A DNA stretch of 41,591 nt from RGIG3102 sp045633415. Lineage in GTDB: Bacteria; Bacillota; Clostridia; Oscillospirales; Ruminococcaceae. How positions within the stretch are numbered: the stretch's first letter is position 1; each line of letters begins with the position of its first letter. The translations under genes and the position numbers were made by a program. Below the pieces are notes generated by a model. It worked only from the letters and a program-made list of their open reading frames with translations. It searched no databases and was not told the origin of the DNA. The DNA lies in the NCBI GenBank assembly GCA_045633415.1, contig JAZQYH010000121.1:1-41591 (forward strand), given 5' to 3'. Shown here piece by piece: positions 15,203 to 22,178 of the stretch.

Positions 15203-15535
15203 TAGCTGTGTTTCATCGAGTTTGTTTAAATCTTCAACTATAGATAGAAAAATTTCATCATCGAATAACCTTAAAGCGATGTCAGTTTTGACATCGTTAT
15301 TTTTTTGCATTTCTTTTTGTTCTTCTGTCTTATCTTCAATTAAATCTGACTTTAAAATACCGAAATAATCAGCTAACATTTCAACTTTATCCATACGGGG
15401 GTATTTTTTTCCGTTTACCCAATCTGTAACGGTGTAATAGCTTATGCCTAATGCTTCGCTAACATCTTTTCTGCTTTTTTCGTTTAAGGCCATATATTTT
15501 TTTAGGTTTGTAGCAAATATTTTTTTATTATCCAT
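15164..15535 (-). CDS. Xre-family phage repressor (CI-like), no peptidase domain
   Basis: The start at 15535 (MDNKKIFATNL, site AAAGGCGGTGAG) is preferred over one 13 codons upstream; the protein has 123 residues. Residues about 5-65 are a HTH_3 domain (SRKDVSEALGISYYTVTDWVNGKK). The rest is a short acidic helical tail. The usual S24 peptidase domain of LexA/CI repressors is missing, so RecA-driven self-cleavage is not expected. It is divergent from the Cro-like gene and overlaps the 39-aa gene at its end. Confidence 0.9.
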   Translation of the reverse strand: MDNKKIFATNLKKYMALNEKSRKDVSEALGISYYTVTDWVNGKKYPRMDKVEMLADYFGILKSDLIEDKTEEQKEMQKNNDVKTDIALRLFDDEIFLSIVEDLNKLDETQLLSVRQLLAAFLK

Positions 15536-15556
15536 ATACTCACCGCCTTTTTCTTT

Positions 15557-15584
15557 ATTATACACCGAAAGCACAAAAAATCAA
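15557..15584 (-). promoter_or_regulatory. Leftward repressor promoter
   Basis: On the minus strand TTGATT (15584-15579), spacer 16, TATAAT (15562-15557), 21 bases before the repressor start. GCACAA and GCACAG half sites at 15571 and 15592 (21 bp apart, about two turns) lie in and beside the promoter. Confidence 0.75.
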
Positions 15585-15615
15585 TTCAAAAGCACAGAAA
15601 ATAGTGTTTTTGGTA

Positions 15616-15644
15616 TTGACATTTTGGTTGCAAGGGTATATTAT
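15616..15644 (+). promoter_or_regulatory. Rightward early promoter (PR-type)
   Basis: TTGACA (15616-15621), 17-base spacer, TATTAT (15639-15644): near-ideal sigma-A promoter for the Cro-like gene and the early operon. A palindromic operator starts five bases after the -10. Confidence 0.88.
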
Positions 15645-15648
15645 GTAA

Positions 15649-15665
15649 TTGTGCTTTTAGCACAA
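15649..15665. promoter_or_regulatory. Operator 1: TTGTGCT-TTT-AGCACAA
   Basis: A perfect 7-bp dyad at the start point of the rightward promoter. The same dyad recurs at 15899 and as half sites at 15571 and 15592, so it is the probable binding site of the repressor and/or Cro-like protein. Confidence 0.8.
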
Positions 15666-15689
15666 AGAAAATTGAAAGAAGGTGTTTTA

Positions 15690-15893
15690 ATGGCAGTGAC
15701 ATTAAAAGCAGCAAGGGTGAACAAAGATTATACACGCCCTTATGTTATCAGCCGATTAGAAGAAATGGGCGTTAAATTAAGTGTAAATACGCTCGCAAGC
15801 TACGAAAACAAAATCACACAGCCTGATATAGGTGTAGCAAAGGCACTTGCAGCTATTTACGAAATGTCTGTTGATGACATTATTTTTTTGTAG
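15690..15893 (+). CDS. Cro-like Xre HTH regulator
   Basis: ATG at 15690 with AAAGAAGGTG upstream gives 67 residues. It is almost entirely a HTH_3 domain (VKLSVNTLASYENKITQPDI recognition region, then VAKALAAIYEMSVDDIIFL). It is the first gene of the rightward operon and divergent from the repressor, the place of Cro. It is flanked by two copies of the same operator, so it probably represses its own operon and the repressor gene. Confidence 0.9.
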   Translation: MAVTLKAARVNKDYTRPYVISRLEEMGVKLSVNTLASYENKITQPDIGVAKALAAIYEMSVDDIIFL

Positions 15894-15898
15894 TTTGA

Positions 15899-15915
15899 TT
15901 GTGCTTTAAGCACAG
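15899..15915. promoter_or_regulatory. Operator 2: TTGTGCT-TTA-AGCACAG
   Basis: A second copy of the operator dyad with the same arm and spacer lengths (one mismatch), between the Cro-like gene and the next gene. No promoter is seen next to it, so it may act as a transcription roadblock or mark a looping partner. Confidence 0.7.
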
Positions 15916-15931
15916 AAAGGAAAACAAAACA

Positions 15932-16165
15932 ATGGCAAGAGAAGTTTTGAACGATACACAGGTTGAACAGGAAATTGCAAGGCTGCTTGCTTCACCTGAT
16001 GTTCAGCTTGCAAAAAAGGAAATCCGCATTAAATACAAACGCAGACAGTATATGTATCAGCTTCGCAATATGGAAAAGAGGGGCAAAGAGTTAGCCGCCT
16101 GCGGTATCACAACAGACAATATGGAAGCTGTTTTATTTGGAGATATGGAAGATGAAACAGAATGA
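15932..16165 (+). CDS. Early hypothetical protein (77 aa)
   Basis: ATG at 15932 with GAAAGGAAAAC upstream. The protein is helical and charged (EIARLLASPDVQLAKKEIR, then KYKRRQYMYQLRNMEKRGKE), with a basic middle that could bind nucleic acid. It is the second gene of the early operon, directly after operator 2. Similar small proteins are common at this place in Clostridial phages, without known function. Confidence 0.75.
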   Translation: MAREVLNDTQVEQEIARLLASPDVQLAKKEIRIKYKRRQYMYQLRNMEKRGKELAACGITTDNMEAVLFGDMEDETE

Positions 16166-16262
16166 ACCTACAGGCGCACAGTTGCTTGAAATTTTAATCA
16201 AGCTGCTGGCAGAACAAAACGGCGTAAACATTACATACGAGGTAAAAACAAATGAAATTTAG
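16152..16262 (+). CDS. Small early protein (36 aa)
   Basis: ATG at 16152, overlapping the previous gene by 14 bases, with GGAGATATGGAAG upstream. The 36 residues contain TGAQLLEILIKLLAEQNGV and then a strand ITYEV. It is unrecognised. The next gene starts inside its end, so the three are translationally coupled. Confidence 0.6.
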   Translation: MKQNEPTGAQLLEILIKLLAEQNGVNITYEVKTNEI

Positions 16263-16464
16263 AGAACAGTTATTCAGATTTATGGCAATGGTGTCCATAG
16301 TGGGCGTTATCGGCACAATGGGCGGCTTTGAACAGAGTTTTTTCGGTTTTGGCAGATGTGTTCTGCAGTCCGGCTTTTGTATGCTGCTGGCTATATTCTG
16401 CCACGAACAGGCAGAAGCAGCACACAGAGCAGCACGCAGAAGAAAAAGAAAAATCAAAGGGTGA
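16252..16464 (+). CDS. Small membrane protein (70 aa)
   Basis: ATG at 16252 with GAGGTAAAAACAA upstream. A hydrophobic segment (MAMVSIVGVIGTMGGF) and a second (SGFCMLLAIFC) are followed by a very basic tail (RAARRRKRKIKG), giving a positive-inside hairpin topology. Function unknown; early phage membrane proteins often act in superinfection exclusion (inference). Confidence 0.65.
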   Translation: MKFREQLFRFMAMVSIVGVIGTMGGFEQSFFGFGRCVLQSGFCMLLAIFCHEQAEAAHRAARRRKRKIKG

Positions 16465-16470
16465 TTATTT

Positions 16471-17274
16471 GTGCAATATATTTGTTCATTGTCTTACGGA
16501 AAAGACAGCATTGTAATTCCTGAAATATGCAAAAGGCACGGCTTGCCGCTGGATAGAATTGTACACGTTGAAATTATGGCAACACCTGAAATTCATTCAG
16601 ATCTGCCGCCTATGCTGGAATTTAAAAAGAAAGCTGATGCGATTATCAAAGAGCGTTACGGCATTGAAGTTGAACACATACACGCACCTAAAAGTTATGA
16701 AGAACATTTTTACAGTGTGTTTCAAAAAGGCAAACACAAAGGAAATATATACGGCTTTCCTATGGTTAGGGGTGCTTGGTGCAACAGCAGATTGAAATTA
16801 TCTGTGCTTAATCGGTTTAACAAACCTGACATTACACAATACATAGGAATTTGCTCTGATGAACCTGAACGCATTGCAAGACTTGAAGGCACAAACAAAA
16901 TAGCACTTCCTGCACAGCTTGGTTACACCGAAGAAGATTGTCGAAAGATTGCTGAAGAACTTGATTTGCTTTCACCGATTTACACAGATGCTACAAGGGG
17001 GGGCTGTTGGTTTTGTCACAATCAAGGTATAGACCAGTTGCGAAAGTTAAGAAAAAACTATCCTGAATACTGGCAGCTATTGCTGAAATGGGATAAAGAC
17101 AGCCGTGTTGTTTTCAAGCCTGACGGCCACACAGTACACGATTTTGATAAACGCTTTTCAATGGAAGATAGCGGACATATTGACACATCAAAGCGGTTCA
17201 AATGGGCGATGCTTGATGAACCTTATACACAATTAGATTTAAAGAGTTTTATAGAAAAGGACAGAAACAAATGA
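16471..17274 (+). CDS. PP-loop ATPase, PAPS reductase / sulfotransfer-type
   Basis: A 267-residue protein starting with GTG (site AAAGGGTGA). It has a PP-loop SYGKDS at 8-13 near the N-terminus, as in adenine nucleotide alpha hydrolases. WCNSRLK (103-109) and GGCWFCHNQG (177-186) give cysteines 104, 128, 179 and 182, a possible metal or Fe-S site as in PAPS-reductase-like phage proteins and DndC. The substrate is unknown: nucleotide sulfate, tRNA or DNA are all possible. It overlaps the next methyltransferase-like gene by 4 bases. Confidence 0.83.
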   Translation: MQYICSLSYGKDSIVIPEICKRHGLPLDRIVHVEIMATPEIHSDLPPMLEFKKKADAIIKERYGIEVEHIHAPKSYEEHFYSVFQKGKHKGNIYGFPMVRGAWCNSRLKLSVLNRFNKPDITQYIGICSDEPERIARLEGTNKIALPAQLGYTEEDCRKIAEELDLLSPIYTDATRGGCWFCHNQGIDQLRKLRKNYPEYWQLLLKWDKDSRVVFKPDGHTVHDFDKRFSMEDSGHIDTSKRFKWAMLDEPYTQLDLKSFIEKDRNK

Positions 17275-17933
17275 AAGTTTTAATAGCTTGCGAAGAAAGC
17301 CAAGCAGTTTGCAAGGCTTTTAGAGAAAAAGGTCACGAAGTATATAGTTGTGACATTATCGACTGCTCGGGCGGTCATCCTGAATGGCATATAAAACAGG
17401 ATGTTTTACCGCTGCTGAACGGTAACTGTGAATTTGAAACCACAGACGGCACAAAACATTATCTGCACGGCAAATGGGATTTGATAATTGCACACCCGCC
17501 TTGTACGTATCTGACAAATGCCGGGGCAAGGTGGCTATGGGCTGGCGGCAAATTAAACGAAGAACGATACAAAAAAGGGCTTGAAGCAAAAGAGTTCTTT
17601 ATGCGGTTTATAGATGCAGATTGTGAAAAAATAGCGATTGAAAACCCTATACCGTCTGCAGTTTACGGATTGCCGAAATATGCACAAATCATACAGCCGT
17701 ATGAATACGGGCACCCACACACGAAGAAAACTTGCTTGTGGCTTAAAGGCTTAAACCAGTTAAAGCCAACAAACATTGTTGAACCTGTAAAGGGCAAACG
17801 ATTTCAGCAGAAAAACGGGAAATGGCGTTATTCTTGCTGGGAAATGGAACAAAAAGGCGGCAAAGAAAGGGCAAGAGAAAGAAGCAAAACTTTCCCCGGT
17901 ATAGCAGCCGCAATGGCTGAACAATGGGGGTAA
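17271..17933 (+). CDS. C5-cytosine methyltransferase-like protein 1
   Basis: A 220-residue protein. The N-terminus (MKVLIACEESQAVCKAF, then VYSCDI) replaces the classical FAGxGG motif I, the loop is AHPPCTYLTNAG with catalytic-type PPC at 76-78, and ENP at 124-126 replaces ENV. The LWLKGL and PGIAAAMAEQWG segments are typical of this phage subfamily. It has no target-recognition domain. It may methylate cytosines to block restriction, or have drifted to another role. Overlaps the PP-loop gene (ATGA). Confidence 0.8.
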   Translation: MKVLIACEESQAVCKAFREKGHEVYSCDIIDCSGGHPEWHIKQDVLPLLNGNCEFETTDGTKHYLHGKWDLIIAHPPCTYLTNAGARWLWAGGKLNEERYKKGLEAKEFFMRFIDADCEKIAIENPIPSAVYGLPKYAQIIQPYEYGHPHTKKTCLWLKGLNQLKPTNIVEPVKGKRFQQKNGKWRYSCWEMEQKGGKERARERSKTFPGIAAAMAEQWG

Positions 17934-17937
17934 AAAT

Positions 17938-18066
17938 ATGTTTTATTTACAGTCAATCAAAAGAATGTACGAACACATAAAAAATAACGCTGAAATTCCA
18001 GCGGAAGAAAAAGAAAAAGCATTAAAGCTACTTAACGAACTTTCACGCCTGCTGGCTTGTTACTAA
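17938..18066 (+). CDS. Small hypothetical protein (42 aa) between methyltransferase genes
   Basis: ATG at 17938 with GGGGGT five bases upstream. Helical protein (SIKRMYEHIKNNAEI, then KALKLLNELSRLLACY). It fills the gap between the two methyltransferase-like genes and is unrecognised. Confidence 0.6.
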   Translation: MFYLQSIKRMYEHIKNNAEIPAEEKEKALKLLNELSRLLACY

Positions 18067-18083
18067 TAGGAAAGTGTGAAGCT

Positions 18084-18725
18084 ATGAAAGTTTTAGAGTT
18101 ATTTGCTGGCACACGCAGCATAGGTAAAGCCTTTGAAGCAAGAGGTCACGAAGTTTTTTCTGTTGATTGGGATAAAGACTTTGAAAACATCAACCTGTAT
18201 GCAGATATAGGCACGCTGACAGTAGATGAAATTCTGCAGAAGTTCGGCAAACCCGATGTGATATGGTTGTCACCCGACTGCGCAACTTTCAGCGTTGCTG
18301 CCATTAGCAAGCACCGCAGGCAGAACAAAGAAACAGGCAGCCTTGAACCTATCAGCGAATATGCAAGGTTCTGTGATGAAGTAGATCAGAATGCATTGAA
18401 ACTGATTAAGGAACTGCAGCCGAAATTCTACTTTATAGAAAATCCCCGTGGCGGTATGCGAAAAATGGCGTGGATGCAGGAACACCCACGATACACAGTT
18501 ACATATTGTCAGTACGGCGAAACACGAATGAAACCTACAGATATATGGACTAATCACCCTGACCCGCAATTTAAACCGCCTTGTAAAAACGGGGACCCGT
18601 GCCACACACCTGCGCCCCGCGGTTCACAAACAGGCGTACAGGGGCAGAAGAACGCAAAAGAGCGTGGAGTAATACCCGAACAATTATGTCAGCACATTGT
18701 TGATATATGCGAAAAATACATATAA
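18084..18725 (+). CDS. C5-cytosine methyltransferase-like protein 2
   Basis: ATG at 18084 (site AGGAAAGTG) gives 213 residues. It has motif I LELFAGTRSIGKAF (4-17), an acidic SVDWD loop, a motif IV variant SPDCATFS (63-70; the usual PPC is SPDC) and motif VI ENPRGG (119-124). The end GVIPEQLCQHIVD fits the C-terminal helix of C5 enzymes. The target-recognition domain is very short. It is the second such enzyme in the cluster and clearly distinct from the first. Confidence 0.85.
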   Translation: MKVLELFAGTRSIGKAFEARGHEVFSVDWDKDFENINLYADIGTLTVDEILQKFGKPDVIWLSPDCATFSVAAISKHRRQNKETGSLEPISEYARFCDEVDQNALKLIKELQPKFYFIENPRGGMRKMAWMQEHPRYTVTYCQYGETRMKPTDIWTNHPDPQFKPPCKNGDPCHTPAPRGSQTGVQGQKNAKERGVIPEQLCQHIVDICEKYI

Positions 18726-18741
18726 ACGAAAGGAAAACAAA

Positions 18742-19251
18742 ATGGCACTTACACTTTATCAGATTGACCGGGCAATAGAAGAAGCCCTTGCAATCGCACT
18801 TGCAGAGCAGGTGGACCCCGAAACAGGCGAAATACTGTACGGCGATTTTGAACAGCTGGAACAGCTGGCAATCGCAAGAGATACAAAGCTGGAAAGTATA
18901 GGCGCATACATAAAAAATCTTACGGCTGAAGCTGATGCAATCAAGGCAGAAGAAAATAACCTGAAACAGCGCAGACAGGCCAAAGAAAAGGAAATTGAAC
19001 GCCTTAAAGGTTATGTTGCAAACAGTATGCAAAACGCTGGGCAGAGCAAATTTGAAAGCCCTAAAGCGGTATTTTCATTCAGGAAAAGTACAAGCGTTAA
19101 TGTTCTTAACCTTGAAGCTGTACCACAGGAATTTATTAAAATTAAAACCGAAATATCAGCTGACAAAACAGCAATAGGCAAACTGCTGAAAGCAGGTCAG
19201 GCCGTTGCAGGCTGTGAACTGCTGGAAAATAAATCATTACAAATTAAATAA
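18742..19251 (+). CDS. Siphovirus Gp157-family protein
   Basis: ATG at 18742 with GAAAGGAAAAC gives 169 residues. The layout is that of Gp157: LTLYQIDRAIEEAL start, DPETGEI turn, long coiled coil (AEADAIKAEENNLKQRRQAKE), then FRKSTSVNVLN and VPQEFIKIKTEISADKTAIGKLLKAG with VAGCELLENKSLQIK. Gp157 proteins stand next to ssDNA-binding and recombination genes in Firmicutes phages and have been linked to phage resistance phenotypes in streptococci. Here the SSB-like gene follows. Confidence 0.92.
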   Translation: MALTLYQIDRAIEEALAIALAEQVDPETGEILYGDFEQLEQLAIARDTKLESIGAYIKNLTAEADAIKAEENNLKQRRQAKEKEIERLKGYVANSMQNAGQSKFESPKAVFSFRKSTSVNVLNLEAVPQEFIKIKTEISADKTAIGKLLKAGQAVAGCELLENKSLQIK

Positions 19252-19265
19252 GGAGAAACACAACT

Positions 19266-19928
19266 ATGATGAACACAAACGAAACTTTTGACATTATCGC
19301 AAAAGGCGGTAAAAGCGGCACAAAATTCCCGCCAATCGAGCCGGACAGCTACCCTGCTATCTGTTACGCAATCATTGATATTGGCACACAGTACAATCAG
19401 GCTTTCGACATTGAAGCGCAGAAAATTATTGTGATGTGGGAACTGCCAACAGAAAGAGTTGACATTGAAAAAGACGGCGTTGTTCAGAATTTGCCCCGTG
19501 CAATCAGCGAAACCTACACACTTTCACTGAATGAAAAAGCAAACCTGCGCAAAATGCTTGAAAGCTGGCGTGGCAAGACATTCACAGAAGAAGAACTTAA
19601 AGGCTTTAACCTGCGTAATGTGCTGGGTGCAAAATGTATGCTGAACATCGTAAATGCACAGAAACAGAACGGCGATACATTCAGCAAAGTTGGTGCAGTT
19701 GTAAAGCTGCCTAAAATGTTCGCTGATAACCTGCCGCCAAAAGCAGAAAACCCGCTTGTAATGTTTTCAACAGCAGACCCGCAGTTTTTGAACAAAATGC
19801 AGTCACTGCCTGAATGGATACAGAAAAGAATACAGGAAAGCAAAGAATACAAGGCTGCAGCACTTGGCAAACAGTCAACAAATGGCTTTGATGTTATCGA
19901 AGATACAGAGGGGGATCTTCCGTTTTGA
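19266..19928 (+). CDS. Phage ssDNA-binding-like protein with SSB-type acidic tip
   Basis: A 220-residue protein with site AAGGAG. The N-terminal part has the beta pattern YPAICYAIIDIGTQYNQ and KIIVMWELPTERV with a short helix (LRKMLESWRGKTF), as in phage SSB-like single-strand binders. The C-terminus ends in EDTEGDLPF, the acidic D-L-P-F tip that SSB proteins use to recruit partners. It follows Gp157 and is coupled to the next gene, which starts inside its stop. Confidence 0.8.
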   Translation: MMNTNETFDIIAKGGKSGTKFPPIEPDSYPAICYAIIDIGTQYNQAFDIEAQKIIVMWELPTERVDIEKDGVVQNLPRAISETYTLSLNEKANLRKMLESWRGKTFTEEELKGFNLRNVLGAKCMLNIVNAQKQNGDTFSKVGAVVKLPKMFADNLPPKAENPLVMFSTADPQFLNKMQSLPEWIQKRIQESKEYKAAALGKQSTNGFDVIEDTEGDLPF

Positions 19929-20161
19929 TAAAAACAAAATCTTGTGAAATATGCGGCGAAGAATTTAAGCCAAAAGGCCGGGAAAAAGCGTGCGGTGATG
20001 ATTGCCGGGAATATGGCAAACGGCTGTCACGGGCGAAATTTAACGCAAAGGCAAAGGCGAAAAAGAAAGCCCACAAGCCAACAAACTGGGCTGAAATCAC
20101 AAAGAAATGCAAGGAAGCCGGGCTGTCATACGGCGAAGCCGTTGCCAAAGGGGTGATCTGA
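19925..20161 (+). CDS. Zinc-ribbon small protein (78 aa)
   Basis: Starts with TTG at 19925 overlapping the previous stop, with GAGGGGG upstream. CEICGEEF and ACGDDCREYGKR form a four-cysteine zinc ribbon with a basic following helix (RAKFNAKAKAKKKAHK), which suggests nucleic-acid binding. The C-terminal SYGEAVAKGVI is common in Clostridial phage proteins of this type. It sits between the SSB-like and the DUF1064 genes. Confidence 0.75.
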   Translation: MIKTKSCEICGEEFKPKGREKACGDDCREYGKRLSRAKFNAKAKAKKKAHKPTNWAEITKKCKEAGLSYGEAVAKGVI

Positions 20162-20499
20162 TGCGGAACAAATACGGCAATAAAAAAATCACTTACAACG
20201 GCATAACCTTTGACAGTATCAAAGAAAAAGACAGATATATAGAATTGCGCCTGCTGGAAAGGGCGGGCGCAATATCAGACCTGCAAAGGCAGGTTAAATA
20301 TATGCTTATCCCGGCACAAAGGGGCGAAAATGGCAAAGTAATTGAAAAGGCAATTTTCTATATTGCTGACTTTGTATACAGCCAAAACGGGCAAATTATC
20401 GTTGAAGATACAAAATCACCTATTACGAGAACAAAAGATTATATCCTGAAACGCAAAATGATGCTGTATTTTCACGGAATACAAATAAAAGAGGTGTGA
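20161..20499 (+). CDS. DUF1064 family, PD-(D/E)XK nuclease-like
   Basis: ATG at 20161 (site GGGGTGA) gives 112 residues; an upstream in-frame ATG lies inside the previous gene and is not used. The family marks are NKYGNKK, GITFDSIKEKDRYIEL, ISDLQRQVKYMLIP, IADFVY with D, and VEDTKS (E-D-x-K), then K-R-K-M. The D and ExK spacing is that of a PD-(D/E)XK nuclease core, possibly a junction or repair nuclease. Its place among recombination and replication genes fits. Confidence 0.88.
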   Translation: MRNKYGNKKITYNGITFDSIKEKDRYIELRLLERAGAISDLQRQVKYMLIPAQRGENGKVIEKAIFYIADFVYSQNGQIIVEDTKSPITRTKDYILKRKMMLYFHGIQIKEV

Positions 20500-20502
20500 A
20501 CA

Positions 20503-20814
20503 ATGGAATTTAAGCATTTAACGCAGATTGTTAGCTACATACTGCAGACAGAGCCGGACACACGCAGCAATGACGGGCTTTTGTTTTTAAGAGTTTGCGA
20601 ACAGTATAACCCGTCAATAGCCCTGTTCCCTTTCGGTGTGGTTATTTCAAATTTAAACAGCTACAATCTGCCGAACATTGAAAGTGTACGCCGGACACGG
20701 CAGAAGATACAGGCTGAAAATGAACATCTGAAAGCCTGCGAAACCGTACAGGAATACCGGGCAGAAAACGAAATAAAATACCGGGCTTTTGCCCTTAACA
20801 ATGAGGTTATATGA
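20503..20814 (+). CDS. Phage early protein (103 aa), conserved family
   Basis: Site GAGGTGTGAAC. The protein is helical with the conserved end SVRRTRQKIQAENEHLKAC, seen in many Firmicutes phage proteins of unknown function that lie near replication genes and are likely to bind DNA. Overlaps the next gene by four bases (ATGA). Confidence 0.72.
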   Translation: MEFKHLTQIVSYILQTEPDTRSNDGLLFLRVCEQYNPSIALFPFGVVISNLNSYNLPNIESVRRTRQKIQAENEHLKACETVQEYRAENEIKYRAFALNNEVI

Positions 20815-20999
20815 AAAAGGCAAAGACAAACAAAAAGAACCTGCGCCGTATATCCGTTGTAGTAACAGCACAGACATTGTGGCATTTACACAGGCTGTGT
20901 GCAATCTGTGGATATTCAGAAAAGGACATAGGCAGGGTGATTGATAAGCTGGTAAGGGCTTATTGCGCTGAAAGGGGCGGTAATAATGGCATTCTTTAA
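20811..20999 (+). CDS. Small basic early protein (62 aa)
   Basis: ATG in the ATGA overlap with the previous gene. Basic N-terminus (KKAKTNKKNLRRISVVV) followed by helices (TLWHLHRLCAICGY, DIGRVIDKLVRAYCAE), a strand-helix-helix pattern that could be a ribbon-helix-helix DNA binder. This is only a resemblance. Confidence 0.65.
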   Translation: MKKAKTNKKNLRRISVVVTAQTLWHLHRLCAICGYSEKDIGRVIDKLVRAYCAERGGNNGIL

Positions 21000-21195
21000 A
21001 GACTGCCCCTGCACAAAAGACTGCCCAGACCGCCCGAATTGTAAGGGCTGTGAGCGTGGTAATGCGTGGCGTAAAAAGAAAAATGAAATGATAGAACAGA
21101 ACGCCGCAGAACGTGATTTTTACCTGTATCAGTGCAGCACATACAACAGGGCTATGAAAAGAGCAGAACGCTTTAGAAAGGGGAATATCAAATGA
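20986..21195 (+). CDS. Cys-rich small protein (69 aa)
   Basis: Overlaps the previous gene by 14 bases; site AAAGGGGCGG. The start FKDCPCTKDCPDRPNCKGC carries six cysteines in 20 residues, a zinc knuckle, followed by a long basic helix. Similar Cys-rich phage proteins occur at 29064. Function unknown. Confidence 0.68.
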   Translation: MAFFKDCPCTKDCPDRPNCKGCERGNAWRKKKNEMIEQNAAERDFYLYQCSTYNRAMKRAERFRKGNIK

Positions 21196-21389
21196 AAGAA
21201 AGCACAATACACATTACGGCAGAGTTTACATTTATCAGACAGCACACTGAAGATGTTTCTTTTGAACTTGACAGTTTCCACATTGCGGACAGCCTGAAAG
21301 CTGCAACAGGCGCAGATGATGTGCTTATCACAAAAGCAAAAGTATTTGAAAGCGAACCGCACACAAAGAGAAAAAAGGGGGAAATATGA
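21192..21389 (+). CDS. Hypothetical early protein (65 aa)
   Basis: ATGA-type overlap with the previous gene and AAAGGGG site. The sequence reads as beta-alpha-beta (IHITAEFTFI, FHIADSLKAATG, DDVLITKAKVFE), a small ferredoxin-like fold, with a basic tail. Unrecognised. Confidence 0.65.
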   Translation: MKESTIHITAEFTFIRQHTEDVSFELDSFHIADSLKAATGADDVLITKAKVFESEPHTKRKKGEI

Positions 21390-21589
21390 TAAATTTCATA
21401 AACTTTATAACACTGCTTGTATGGGCAGTAATTAAACTTTTAACAAGCCTGATTTTAGCTTTTATAGCGGCTGCAATATGTCACGGAATGGCTGTTGCAG
21501 TCGGTGCAATGTATTTTAAATCATACAAAGAACGTTGCAGCGTATGGGAAGAAATCGCTGAAATGGAACGCAAAGAATACGGTGACTGA
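21386..21589 (+). CDS. Small membrane protein (67 aa)
   Basis: Overlaps the previous stop (ATGA), site AAAAGGGGG. Hydrophobic segments LLVWAVIKLLTSLILAFIAA and ICHGMAVAVGAMYF are followed by a charged cytoplasmic tail (WEEIAEMERKEYGD). Function unknown; a possible exclusion or signalling protein. Confidence 0.62.
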   Translation: MINFINFITLLVWAVIKLLTSLILAFIAAAICHGMAVAVGAMYFKSYKERCSVWEEIAEMERKEYGD

Positions 21590-21591
21590 TT

Positions 21592-22059
21592 ATGATTAGA
21601 AACGAGATACGAAAACAACTGATAGCAAAAGGCTACTCACAGAAAAGTTTCTGTGATGAAGCATATATTGCACCAATGACATTAAGCCGCTTTCTGCGTG
21701 ATGAGGGCAACACCAGCTTTACAACAGTTGAAAGAATAGCAGAAACTTTAGGCTGTGAAATTATCCTGATACCAAAAGAAAAAGCAGGACAGCCACGAAT
21801 TGATCTTGAAGATGATTTCTTCGGTATAGTTCTTCTTTGTGCTATTAGATACGCAATAGGCAGGCAGAGTTATATGCCGTCACTTGTAATTGACTTTATA
21901 CGCCCGCTGCTTCCTTATCTTTGCGATAAAACACTTTTTCTTTTTGAAAGGGATATAAGAGAAGCACCGAACTACGGACACGAAACAATAGATAAGCCGT
22001 ACTGGCTGCGTTTCCTGAAGCAGATACAGGAAGAAATAACAAAGAGGGCAACAATATGA
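21592..22059 (+). CDS. HTH protein fused to a conserved phage domain (155 aa)
   Basis: Residues 1-60 are an Xre-type HTH (KQLIAKGYSQKSFCDEAYIA, then MTLSRFLRDEGNTSFTTVERIAETLGCEI). Residues about 75-155 (GIVLLCAIRYAIGRQSYMPS, VIDFIRPLLPYL, FERDIREAPNYGHETIDKP) are a domain usually found as a stand-alone small phage protein of unknown function. The fusion suggests that the second domain acts at DNA or at a promoter. Confidence 0.75.
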   Translation: MIRNEIRKQLIAKGYSQKSFCDEAYIAPMTLSRFLRDEGNTSFTTVERIAETLGCEIILIPKEKAGQPRIDLEDDFFGIVLLCAIRYAIGRQSYMPSLVIDFIRPLLPYLCDKTLFLFERDIREAPNYGHETIDKPYWLRFLKQIQEEITKRATI

Positions 22060-22178
22060 AAAGCAAGGGCAGAAAAACGGGCGGGGCATACCGCTGCAAA
22101 CAAAGGTCAATAAGCCTGCACGCAAAACCGGGCAAAGACAGAACAAAAGCAAGAACAAAACGGAAGGTAAAAAAATGA
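22056..22178 (+). CDS. Very basic 40-aa protein
   Basis: Overlaps both neighbours by four bases (ATGA at each end). About 17 of its 40 residues are Lys or Arg and the end is KARTKRKVKK, with AAAGAGGG as site. The composition suggests nucleic-acid binding. It leads directly into the helicase-methyltransferase gene. Confidence 0.55.
   Translation: MKSKGRKTGGAYRCKQRSISLHAKPGKDRTKARTKRKVKK

Noticed and set aside
15444..15689. N-terminal extension of the Cro-like protein across the divergent promoter region
   Set aside because: It overlaps the repressor gene and both promoters; ATG 15690 has its own binding site and starts the HTH domain.
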